A DNA stretch of 64,000 bases, from assembly GCA_002345215.1 (NCBI GenBank), contig DDVH01000052.1, positions 231,453 to 295,452 on the forward strand. The letters are read 5' to 3'. Made by a program: the position numbers and the translations under genes. This document shows, piece by piece, positions 56,973 to 64,000 of the stretch (position 1 is the first letter of the stretch; each line of letters opens with the position of its first letter). The stretch is from Anaerolineales bacterium UBA2317 (lineage in GTDB: Bacteria > Chloroflexota > Anaerolineae > Anaerolineales > Villigracilaceae). The notes beneath the pieces are model-generated. The model saw nothing but the letters and a program-made list of their open reading frames with translations. It had not been told where the DNA came from and ran no database searches.

Positions 56973-57767
56973 TTACGGTAGTCCTTTGTAACCTTTTGCT
57001 TTCCAGTCGTTGAATCTTTTTCTACCAATATCAGATAACAAAAGCGTCATCCCAAATGTAATTAAGACATTTGTAATAAAGAAGAATACAACTTCTTCGA
57101 GCGGCAAGATTCCAAAAAATAAAATCCCTGTTGTTTGGTCTTTGGCAATTGACCAAGTTGTATCTGTCAGAGCAATAATATCCATGAGAGATAAATATGT
57201 CCCTGGTACAAAGATACTCCAAAAAACAAGTTTGCGATGATGCCAGAGAATATCTGCACCATATAAAAATTGTAGGAGAATCGGAGGCAATGCCCAAAAC
57301 AATGTGATTGATAAATAAGTTAAAGGTTTATTATCACTGAAGAAGATAGTTGTGAAAACAATCCAAACAATAACAAGAAGACCAGTAGATATATAAACAA
57401 GTTTTTTGTTTGGATTGAAATCTTCCCGGGGGAGAGAAATGCGTCGGATTAAAAACCAAAACCAAAGTCCAGAAAGAAGCGTTTCTAAAACGAAGAAAGT
57501 ATATTCTTCGATGGGAACATACCCAAATACAATGCCCGTTACCAAATCGGGGTTATAAAACCAAACCCCGGTGGCGACGAGATAGTTATCCCACGGCGTG
57601 GTGTAGGTGACGGCGAGAATGATATGCACGAGAATCCCAACCCACACGGCGCGACCATTTGCAAAACCGATGGTGGGTTTATTTTTTTTGTTATCCAAAT
57701 ACGCGATAAACAAAAAAATAAAAATTGGAATAACAAGAAATCGAAGTAAAAAACCAAAATATGTCAT
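56973..57767 (-). CDS. Lycopene cyclase, fused CrtYcd type
   Basis: A 264-residue membrane protein made of two homologous lycopene cyclase halves with about seven helices. The N-terminal half has TPWDNYLVATGVWFY and PIEEYTFFVLETLL; the second half has DTTWSIAKDQTTGI and PLEEVVFFFITNVL. The paired P-x-E-E motifs are the signature of the CrtYc/CrtYd and CarR-type cyclases, which close the ends of lycopene. In other bacteria the halves are separate; here they are joined. It is the last gene of the light-response operon; its ATG overlaps the P450 stop (ATGA). Confidence 0.9.
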   Translation of the reverse strand: MTYFGFLLRFLVIPIFIFLFIAYLDNKKNKPTIGFANGRAVWVGILVHIILAVTYTTPWDNYLVATGVWFYNPDLVTGIVFGYVPIEEYTFFVLETLLSGLWFWFLIRRISLPREDFNPNKKLVYISTGLLVIVWIVFTTIFFSDNKPLTYLSITLFWALPPILLQFLYGADILWHHRKLVFWSIFVPGTYLSLMDIIALTDTTWSIAKDQTTGILFFGILPLEEVVFFFITNVLITFGMTLLLSDIGRKRFNDWKAKGYKGLP

Positions 57768-59068
57768 TTAATTTCCTTATACTGATTACTGTTCACTGAT
57801 AACTTTCTTCTCTTGACCTTCATCATCACACCAGGACGTGGCTCTAATGTCGCGCCCATGTGAGGATGAATTTTATGATTTGTAAATTCAAACATAAATT
57901 TTTTTAGTAAATAAGATAAAACAACTCGCGCTTCAACTTGACCGAACGTTGCGCCAATACACACACGCGGACCACCACCAAAAGGCACGTAACTTAATCC
58001 TGCTGGTTTCTTGCCACTTGAAAATCTTTCGGGGCAAAAAGATTGTGCATTTTCCCAAACATTTTCATCACGGTGGGTGAGATAGATGGAATAAAACAAT
58101 CTCTCATCTTTTGGGATTTTGTTGCCGTCAAAATCCATTTCTTGCGCAATGCGACGATTGCCAATGTGAATCGGCGGATACAAACGTAAACTTTCTTTGA
58201 TGACATTATCTAACAATGGCACTCGTTCTAAATCATTTGTTTTATCAATTTCATTTACAACTTGCTGATGAATTTCTGGGTGTTGACCAAGCAATGCAAA
58301 CGTCCATGCTAATAGTGCTGTTGATGTATCATGCCCAGCGATTAACATTGTCAGCATTTGGTCGCGGATAACTTTGTCTGATAAACCTGCGTCTATTAAG
58401 TGCTGTAACAAATCAGACTTTCCACTTTCTACTTTCCAATCTTTCTTCTTCCTTCTTTCTTCTATGATTCCAAACAAATAATCATCCAACTCTTTCAACG
58501 GCTTGCGAAATCCAAAGCGCGGAATCTTCCGCCATAAAATCCATGCGCCGGGAGAAATGTATTGAATGGATTTGAGAACGGGTTTCCAGATTTTATCTAA
58601 ATCATCCCATACATCTTTACTGAATAAAGTATCCATAATAATCAGCAAAGCGATTTTTCTACTCTCTACTAACATATCCACAATTTCGCCATCACGCCAT
58701 TGTGATGAGACTCTGTCGGTTTGAGAAATCATTGACGCGGTGTATTCAGGCAGACGCGAAGCATGAAGCGAGGGTTCCATCAATTTGCGATAATGGTCAT
58801 GTTCGTCGCCATCTACAATCAAAACACCTTGACCTAATAAATCCGTAACGGGGTCTGTATTGCGCCATAAAACTTTATCGCGCTCAGTGACTAAAACTTT
58901 TTTATTTGCTTGTGCGCCAAAGACCACATACGGTTTGAACATGGGCATGGGAATTTGAAAAAAATATCCGATATGGTTCGCTAAAATTTTTAACGGACCC
59001 AACGGAGATTTTTCTTTTAGAAAAGAAAATAATGCGGCGCGCCCGAGTTTTGAATCAATCTTATTCAT
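57764..59068 (-). CDS. Cytochrome P450
   Basis: A 434-residue soluble P450 counted from ATG 59068 (8 bp overlap with the upstream gene; the longer frame only adds neighbour codons). AGHDTSTALLAW is the I-helix oxygen-binding motif, ESLRLYPP the ExxR region, and FGGGPRVCIGATF the haem-ligand Cys loop, all intact. Bacterial P450s with this pattern next to carotenoid genes often oxidise carotenoids (beta-carotene ring hydroxylation in Thermus), a reasonable guess here, where it directly precedes lycopene cyclase. Redox partners are not encoded nearby. Confidence 0.92.
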   Translation of the reverse strand: MNKIDSKLGRAALFSFLKEKSPLGPLKILANHIGYFFQIPMPMFKPYVVFGAQANKKVLVTERDKVLWRNTDPVTDLLGQGVLIVDGDEHDHYRKLMEPSLHASRLPEYTASMISQTDRVSSQWRDGEIVDMLVESRKIALLIIMDTLFSKDVWDDLDKIWKPVLKSIQYISPGAWILWRKIPRFGFRKPLKELDDYLFGIIEERRKKKDWKVESGKSDLLQHLIDAGLSDKVIRDQMLTMLIAGHDTSTALLAWTFALLGQHPEIHQQVVNEIDKTNDLERVPLLDNVIKESLRLYPPIHIGNRRIAQEMDFDGNKIPKDERLFYSIYLTHRDENVWENAQSFCPERFSSGKKPAGLSYVPFGGGPRVCIGATFGQVEARVVLSYLLKKFMFEFTNHKIHPHMGATLEPRPGVMMKVKRRKLSVNSNQYKEIK

Positions 59069-60068
59069 TAATTGTTTGTGGTTTTTTGAATCTATCTGCA
59101 ATCCATAATCCAAGCCCAATCAAACCAGCAATGACAAATGCAACCAAGTATTCAATCACTGGAATGCGAACGGCTTCTGCTAACCCTTTGGCAATGTCAA
59201 AGTTGTAAACCAAAAGCATAGCAATGACATACCCCAAACTGATTAACCACTTTGTGAGACGTGAGAGATTTAGTCCATGCATTTGAGTGACGACAAACAT
59301 TGCCGCAAATCCAAAAGTAAACATTTGCCAAATATTTGGTGCTTGATAAATAGCAATTAAGAAGGCATGGGGAATGACTGTAATTTCTTGTAAGATAGTC
59401 CAATATTTATTGACGTGAATTTTGGTGAGGAATAAACTGCTTTGTAACATTAACAAAAACATATAAAAGAAACCAGCCAAATGCCCTGGTGTGCTCACCA
59501 TTGGATGAAACCAAAACGTGTAAACAACTGCCCACGCAAATAAATAGCCATGATATTTTCTGGCAAACGAAATGATTCTTTCGCTTAACGGGGCTTTATA
59601 ACCGAAGAACATGCCGCGTCTTTTATTTTCAATAATCAAAATAACACACAGCATCAAAATTACAGAACCTTGCGAAGTGAAAGACGATACATCTTGCGCG
59701 AGGGCATCGTACCAAATGTGTGTTTGGATAAAATGCAAAACGATAAAAAAAGCGTTTACCCCAAGTGCCCACAGGTTAACGGGGTGAATACCCGAACTAT
59801 ATTTTTTTACTTTTGTTTGTGCGTAATAAATTAATGCCCATAAAAGGACTTGATGAATAGCATAAAATCCCCAAGCTGTTATTTGCCCCGCAACAGTAGG
59901 GTTTAGCAATTGCCAATCATAATCTCTTATTTCAGCGGCTTGAATTAAAACAAACTGATCTAATAACGGGTTTGCCAGCCAAATCAAAAATGTAAAGATG
60001 GCAGAAAAAACGATGCCGCCCCATAAAGCGGTTTGTGCCATGCGTGGGTTTGATAAATTATTTTCCAT
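59061..60068 (-). CDS. Polytopic membrane protein in the light-response operon
   Basis: A 335-residue protein with about ten hydrophobic helices spread from residue 10 to the C-terminus, with few charged loops. Possible functional residues are several histidines in helices and loops (IHQVLLWALIYY, LHFIQTHIWYD, FWFHPM, QMHGL). No family could be recognised. Its start overlaps the photolyase stop (TAATG), and its end overlaps the P450 gene by 8 bp, so it is translated with both. A role in pigment handling, lipid modification or light response is suggested only by this context. Confidence 0.65.
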   Translation of the reverse strand: MENNLSNPRMAQTALWGGIVFSAIFTFLIWLANPLLDQFVLIQAAEIRDYDWQLLNPTVAGQITAWGFYAIHQVLLWALIYYAQTKVKKYSSGIHPVNLWALGVNAFFIVLHFIQTHIWYDALAQDVSSFTSQGSVILMLCVILIIENKRRGMFFGYKAPLSERIISFARKYHGYLFAWAVVYTFWFHPMVSTPGHLAGFFYMFLLMLQSSLFLTKIHVNKYWTILQEITVIPHAFLIAIYQAPNIWQMFTFGFAAMFVVTQMHGLNLSRLTKWLISLGYVIAMLLVYNFDIAKGLAEAVRIPVIEYLVAFVIAGLIGLGLWIADRFKKPQTINE

Positions 60069-61432
60069 TATGTTTTTATTTTCTCTTTCGAAATGTTATA
60101 AGCCTTCAATGTTCTTTCTTTTACAATTTCACGATTCACAATCGGTTGTTCTGGATAACCTGAAATTTTTATTTCATATTTCCAGGGCGTATGGATTACT
60201 TTTTCGTCAACATCTTTCAATTCATGTATCCATTTACGAATGTAATTTCCATGCGGGTCAAACTTCACGCTTTGTAAAACGGGATTGAAAATTCTAAAAT
60301 ATGGCGCGGCATCTGTGCCAGTTCCCGCAGTCCATTGCCAGCCGCCATTGTTTGCCGCCAAATCTCCATCCAATAAATTTTCCATAAACCACGCTTCACC
60401 CCAACGCCAATCAATCAACAAATCTTTCACTAAAAAAGATGCAGCAATCATTCTTGCGCGATTATGCATCCAACCAATTGATTTCAATTGATGCATCGCC
60501 GCATCAACTATCGGGACGCCTGTTTTTCCAACTTTCCACTTTTCAAACTCTTCGACATTGTTTCGCCATGGAATATTTTTCAAGGCTGGATTAAACGACT
60601 CGTTGGCAACATGTGGAAAGTGGTACAAAATTTGGATATAAAACTCGCGCCAGATTAATTCATTCAGCCAAATTTCTGTATTGCGTTTTGCTTCTGCGCT
60701 TCTTGTCTGCGCCTCAGCTTGTTTCGCCGCACTGACGCATTGTCTTAACCCAATCATTCCGAATCGCAAATATGGAGAGAGTGATGAAGTGCCATCTAAA
60801 TCCATGCGATTTCTGTCATTTGCGTAGGCATAGATTTTTTTATGCAAAAATTCTTCAAACCGAGTTTGCGCTTCCAATTCACCAGCAGGGAAGTGCTTGT
60901 TTGATTCAAATTTTGGTAATGGCTCAGATTTAATTCCAGCAGGTGTATCTATTTTTTCAGGAGTAGGAATTAAATTTATAGATTTGTATTGCGCCTTCCA
61001 AATTTTTGAATAAGGCGTGTAGACTGTGTACGGTCTGCCATCTCCCTTCAAAACATGTTTGGGATGATGAACTGTTTGCCCGTGAATTAATCTCAATGGC
61101 AGAACGTGTTGAATGAAGGCATCTCGTTTGCGAGCGTAAGGCGTGAAATCTTCTTCAGCATAAATAGCTTCGGATTTGGATTCGTCAAATAGTTTTCTTA
61201 ATTCATCAACAGGTTTTCCTTTACGAATGATGAGATATGAATTTCGTTTTCGTAATTCTTTATCTAATTCATGCAAACCTTCGTAAAGAAAATTTTTTCG
61301 ACGGCGAGATTGCGACTCAAATGCTGGGTCTAAAATAAATGTTGGGATGACAGAACCAGCTTGAAGCGCGGAATGAAGCGCGAGGTTATCTGTGAGTCTT
61401 AAGTCGCGGCGAATCCACCAAATCGAAGTCAT
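60068..61432 (-). CDS. phr: Deoxyribodipyrimidine photolyase (cryptochrome/photolyase family)
   Basis: A 454-residue flavoprotein. Residues 1-130 are the Rossmann antenna domain (SIWWIRRDLRLTDNLAL); the C-terminal helical FAD domain carries WLNELIWREFYIQI, WKVGKTGVPIVDAAM, HNRARMIAASFLVKDLL and the FAD-binding NNGGWQWTAGTGTDAAPYFR. The complete FAD set and the two Trp blocks indicate an active class I type CPD photolyase that splits pyrimidine dimers using light; a cryptochrome-like role cannot be ruled out. It starts 9 bp after the DICT-like gene in the operon headed by the CarH-like regulator. Confidence 0.94.
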   Translation of the reverse strand: MTSIWWIRRDLRLTDNLALHSALQAGSVIPTFILDPAFESQSRRRKNFLYEGLHELDKELRKRNSYLIIRKGKPVDELRKLFDESKSEAIYAEEDFTPYARKRDAFIQHVLPLRLIHGQTVHHPKHVLKGDGRPYTVYTPYSKIWKAQYKSINLIPTPEKIDTPAGIKSEPLPKFESNKHFPAGELEAQTRFEEFLHKKIYAYANDRNRMDLDGTSSLSPYLRFGMIGLRQCVSAAKQAEAQTRSAEAKRNTEIWLNELIWREFYIQILYHFPHVANESFNPALKNIPWRNNVEEFEKWKVGKTGVPIVDAAMHQLKSIGWMHNRARMIAASFLVKDLLIDWRWGEAWFMENLLDGDLAANNGGWQWTAGTGTDAAPYFRIFNPVLQSVKFDPHGNYIRKWIHELKDVDEKVIHTPWKYEIKISGYPEQPIVNREIVKERTLKAYNISKEKIKT

Positions 61433-61441
61433 ATCAAAAAC

Positions 61442-62017
61442 TTACGCAAGCATTTCAGGGATAACAGGCGAAGGCACTTCTTTTGGAAATAATTGATGTA
61501 ACACGGTTAATACTTGAAATGCGGTATCTATTTCAAAGGTATAAAAGCCTTCGTAAATGCGTGGCTCGCCGGGCATACGATTTGCTGGTGTAATTTCTTC
61601 AGCTAGCAATGTTGCACTAATACCTGCACCATATGCAATGACATACCAATAGTGTTCCAGTGGTGTGTTTTGTGTGTTGATAAAGTTAGTGTTTGTGAGT
61701 TCAGGTAATGGAGAATCTGGTACACCATACAACCATAATTTTTTGGAAGAGCGGGCAACTTCTTGATAGCGTTCTAACTGCGGTGTAATGCGCGAAAAAT
61801 ATTGAAATGAAACATGCGCATCGGCAACCCTTTTATTGCGGATGATGAGGTCTTCAATCATGTGACTGATGGTGACCATACCATCCACTGTGAAGATGTA
61901 GCGAAAGGTGAGTTTTTGTAAATCGTTGGCAGTGGTGTTGCTTAGCAATGCTTCGGCACGTGGTTGATAGTGCGGAAGAATACGGTGATAAAAATTTCCT
62001 AATACATCGTTTGACAT
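61442..62017 (-). CDS. DICT-like sensory domain protein
   Basis: A 191-residue protein counted from ATG 62017 (AAGGAA upstream; earlier codons overlap the DUF1295 gene). TFRYIFTVDGMVTISHMIEDLIIR, RVADAHVSFQYFSR and KKLWLYGVPDSPLPE match the DICT domain pattern, found in cyanobacteria and others with light and cyclic-di-GMP signalling. The remainder is an alpha/beta extension with HYWYVIAYGAGISATLLAEE. It has no membrane segment. A sensory or accessory role in light response is inferred from the operon. Confidence 0.6.
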   Translation of the reverse strand: MSNDVLGNFYHRILPHYQPRAEALLSNTTANDLQKLTFRYIFTVDGMVTISHMIEDLIIRNKRVADAHVSFQYFSRITPQLERYQEVARSSKKLWLYGVPDSPLPELTNTNFINTQNTPLEHYWYVIAYGAGISATLLAEEITPANRMPGEPRIYEGFYTFEIDTAFQVLTVLHQLFPKEVPSPVIPEMLA

Positions 62018-62033
62018 TTGTTTTATTCCTTTT

Positions 62034-62819
62034 TTATATTTTTTTCGGAAACCACGGGAAGAAAGCACTCGTGCGTTTGATGTACTCTGTATAACCGGGT
62101 TTATTTTCTTGTAGGGTTCTTTCAAGCATCGCAACGCCTGAAATTTTGACTAATAAATACGTCATAATGATTGGGCTAAAAATCGTCCACCATGCGCCTG
62201 CTGAAAAGGCAATGAGATAAAAGCCCCACCATTGAGCGGCATCACCAAAATAATTGGGGTGACGGGTCACGCTCCAATAGCCAGTGGTAAGTAACTTACC
62301 TTTGTTGGCAGGATTGGCTTTGAATTTTTTAAGTTGAGCATCTCCGCCAGCTTCAAACATAAAACCAATCAACCAAAGCCCTGCACCGACCAAATCACAA
62401 TTGCATTGAAGTGGTTTTGGCGTACTAGAATTCACTGCAATCAATGGCGCGGCAATGATCAAAAGCAAAACGCCTTGTAGTAAAAACACTTTGAAGAAAC
62501 TTTTCCACCACCAACTGGCTCCATTTTCTTCACGCCATTTGGCATAGCGAAAATCTTCGGGTTGACCATGATTGCGTTGATAAATATGAATCGCAAGCCG
62601 TAATCCCCAAATGCTGACAAGTGTTCCCAACAAGATAGTCCGATTCGAAAATGAATCGAGGTTAAGCCATGTTGTTATCCAGAAAACTATGATGAATCCT
62701 AAGCCCCAGAAAATATCTACAATGCTGGCGTTTTTGAGTCTCAAATTCAAAAGCCAGAGCAAAACCATTAATACTAGAATCAGAATTCCACTCAGTGACC
62801 ATAACGATAAAAATGACAT
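62034..62819 (-). CDS. DUF1295 membrane protein (steroid 5-alpha-reductase-like)
   Basis: A 261-residue integral membrane protein with about six helices. TTGYWSVTRHPNYFGDAAQWWGFYLIA is the NADPH/SAM-proximal RHPNYxG motif shared by DUF1295 and isoprenylcysteine-methyltransferase-like enzymes. The C-terminus (ERTLQENKPGYTEYIKRTSAFFPW) is also typical. Such proteins are widespread beside photolyase, cryptochrome and carotenoid genes. The enzymatic reaction has not been established; a reduction or methylation of an isoprenoid or lipid is plausible. It starts 10 bp after the regulator gene. Confidence 0.85.
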   Translation of the reverse strand: MSFLSLWSLSGILILVLMVLLWLLNLRLKNASIVDIFWGLGFIIVFWITTWLNLDSFSNRTILLGTLVSIWGLRLAIHIYQRNHGQPEDFRYAKWREENGASWWWKSFFKVFLLQGVLLLIIAAPLIAVNSSTPKPLQCNCDLVGAGLWLIGFMFEAGGDAQLKKFKANPANKGKLLTTGYWSVTRHPNYFGDAAQWWGFYLIAFSAGAWWTIFSPIIMTYLLVKISGVAMLERTLQENKPGYTEYIKRTSAFFPWFPKKI

Positions 62820-62829
62820 ACACTACCTC

Positions 62830-64000
62830 TTACGTTTCAATATAATTTTTTAGCCAATGCTTAATCGGGTCGCCCTGACCATTAATTTGTTCATCCACTG
62901 CATTGGAATAACTTTTCATAAAATGTGAAAGTTCTTGTGGTGCGCGATTATGCGTTTTCAATAAAGTTTTCAGCCAATCCATTTCTTCGGTCACATGTTC
63001 CATGTCACCGAGTTGTAAGGCGGCGATGATGTTATTGCCTAAGAAATAAATTCCATTATTTAATTCTTCAGGGCTAATGGATAATGGCTGTAATTCTTTT
63101 TTCAAAGATGCTTCGATGAGCGTACGCTTGGTGACAAATCCATGCATAGCAGAAATATGCGCTTCAGACGCAGTTTTGGCAGGTTTCTCTTTTATTCTGC
63201 TTTTTAATAATCTTTCAACTTCTTGAATAGAACCTTCGATGGTGTTGCCGAGAAAATGTCCGGGCATATAGTCTATGATGTTGGGGCGCAAGTTGAAGAT
63301 GCGTCCGCCGAAAGCCACATTTGTATTTTGTTTTGTTAATGCTAACAATGTGGTTTGTAATGAAGCGGCACTGACCAAAGTTTGAGCAACCAATATCACT
63401 AAATTGGCTCTCACTTTCATAGCGGTTTCAGCAAAGCGTTCGGTGGGGACGTTAGCACCAAGATAAATAACATTTAATCCGCGACGACGTAACAACAGTG
63501 AAGATAATAATGGTGTAAAAGTATGCCATTCATTCGGCGGGCAACCGATTAACACAGTTTGCGGTCTGGATGGTGGTGGCGAGGCACTTAACAATGCGTC
63601 AATGCGGCGCATGGCTAAACCAGATGCAAAATGTTCTTGTTGCACGCTAGCATGATTCATGTACCAGAGTTTGCCAATTTCAGATAATCCTTTTTGAATG
63701 ACTTCAATACAAACATCTTCTATTTGAAAGATGGAAAAAGCTCGGTTCAATGTTTGTTCGGCTTGAATTTCATTGAAGTTCAAACAAGCCGAAACCCATT
63801 CTGTTCGCAAGGCAGACATGGTGGTTTCGTTTGTGTTAGAGGATGTGGAGGCGTTGTTAATGCCGAGGGGTGGCGAACCTGCTAAAGGGTCAGCGCCAGA
63901 GGCGGAGATTTCATTCCACAAATCTACTGCGCGTGAAATCGAAAGCCCTTCGCTTTGTCTTGTCATCAACCATTTGATGGTTTCAATATCATATTGTGAA
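62830..64000 (-). CDS. CarH/LitR-like MerR-family B12-dependent photoreceptor (5' end outside window)
   Basis: The open frame continues past the right edge. The residues just before the first in-window start are YDIETIKWLMTRQSEGLSIS, the end of a MerR DNA-binding domain, so the start near 63969 is not the real one. A variable linker follows, then a helical and a Rossmann B12-binding part. KLWYMNHASVQQEHFASG and PPNEWHTF keep the Trp, Glu-His and His positions that bind adenosylcobalamin in CarH; VLIGCPPN and NVIYLGANVP are the cobalamin fold. CarH tetramers repress carotenoid genes in the dark and fall apart in light. Here it heads the operon with photolyase, P450 and cyclase, so autoregulation is likely. 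Confidence 0.88.
   Translation of the reverse strand, partial: SQYDIETIKWLMTRQSEGLSISRAVDLWNEISASGADPLAGSPPLGINNASTSSNTNETTMSALRTEWVSACLNFNEIQAEQTLNRAFSIFQIEDVCIEVIQKGLSEIGKLWYMNHASVQQEHFASGLAMRRIDALLSASPPPSRPQTVLIGCPPNEWHTFTPLLSSLLLRRRGLNVIYLGANVPTERFAETAMKVRANLVILVAQTLVSAASLQTTLLALTKQNTNVAFGGRIFNLRPNIIDYMPGHFLGNTIEGSIQEVERLLKSRIKEKPAKTASEAHISAMHGFVTKRTLIEASLKKELQPLSISPEELNNGIYFLGNNIIAALQLGDMEHVTEEMDWLKTLLKTHNRAPQELSHFMKSYSNAVDEQINGQGDPIKHWLKNYIET

Noticed and set aside
1..64000. tRNA, rRNA and riboswitch genes
   Set aside because: No cloverleaf with a GTTCGA-type T-loop, rRNA segment or known riboswitch core was recognised by eye; a covariance-model search would be needed to exclude them fully.

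Overview
The window looks like a chromosomal segment of an uncultured member of the Chloroflexota, class Anaerolineae or close to it. This is an inference from several traits seen together: fairly AT-rich DNA, an archaeal-type isopentenyl phosphate kinase, a lycopene cyclase of the fused CrtYcd type, a CarH-like B12 photoreceptor, lipoproteins with Thr/Pro-rich linkers and an NBR1-type Ig domain, and intergenic space full of palindromic repeats. No rRNA, tRNA, CRISPR array or recognisable transposase was seen.

Layout. 1-7.3 kb: the end of a thioredoxin-fold gene, a MoaD-like sulfur carrier with its MoeB-rhodanese activating enzyme, a TIR-transmembrane-FGE-fold protein, a membrane beta-propeller pair and a glycosyltransferase. 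7.3-12.6 kb: small housekeeping genes, a deoxynucleoside kinase overlapping a cNMP-domain/SpoIIE phosphatase, and a cystathionine gamma-synthase family enzyme. 12.7-15.8 kb: a resistance-like operon (ABC-F protein, aminoglycoside-type nucleotidyltransferase, GNAT) behind a leader with a five-codon ORF and an intrinsic terminator. 15.8-28.7 kb: metabolic genes (PIG-L deacetylase, PilZ protein, amidase, long formate-THF ligase, isopentenyl phosphate kinase, PsuG) and a tandem pair of SPFH-like membrane proteins. 28.7-36.8 kb: an accessory island with an MmeI-like type IIL restriction-modification enzyme, unknown proteins and a DUF2726-like nuclease candidate. It is bracketed by inverted arrays of a degenerate 9-bp repeat. 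36.8-45 kb: a purine salvage/degradation cluster (8-oxoguanine deaminase, adenine deaminase, GntR regulator, YgeY, YgeW, carbamate kinase). After one membrane protein (45.0-47.1 kb) comes a BMP-type nucleoside ABC transporter (47.2-52.1 kb). 52.1-56.9 kb: threonine synthase, AI-2E family permease, GtrB-like glycosyltransferase and a MATE exporter. 57-64 kb: a long leftward operon of light-response genes running from a CarH-like regulator (cut by the window end) through a DUF1295 membrane enzyme, a DICT-like protein, photolyase, a membrane protein and a cytochrome P450 to lycopene cyclase.

How the parts work together. The purine genes and BMP transporter suggest import of nucleosides, deamination of (8-oxo)purines and energy recovery through carbamoyl phosphate. 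The right-hand operon suggests a B12-dependent light switch controlling photorepair and carotenoid modification. At several genes a TATAAT/TAAAAT-like box lies 6-10 nt before the start codon with no ribosome binding site, which suggests leaderless transcripts. Most gene ends carry perfect palindromes from a few recurring families.
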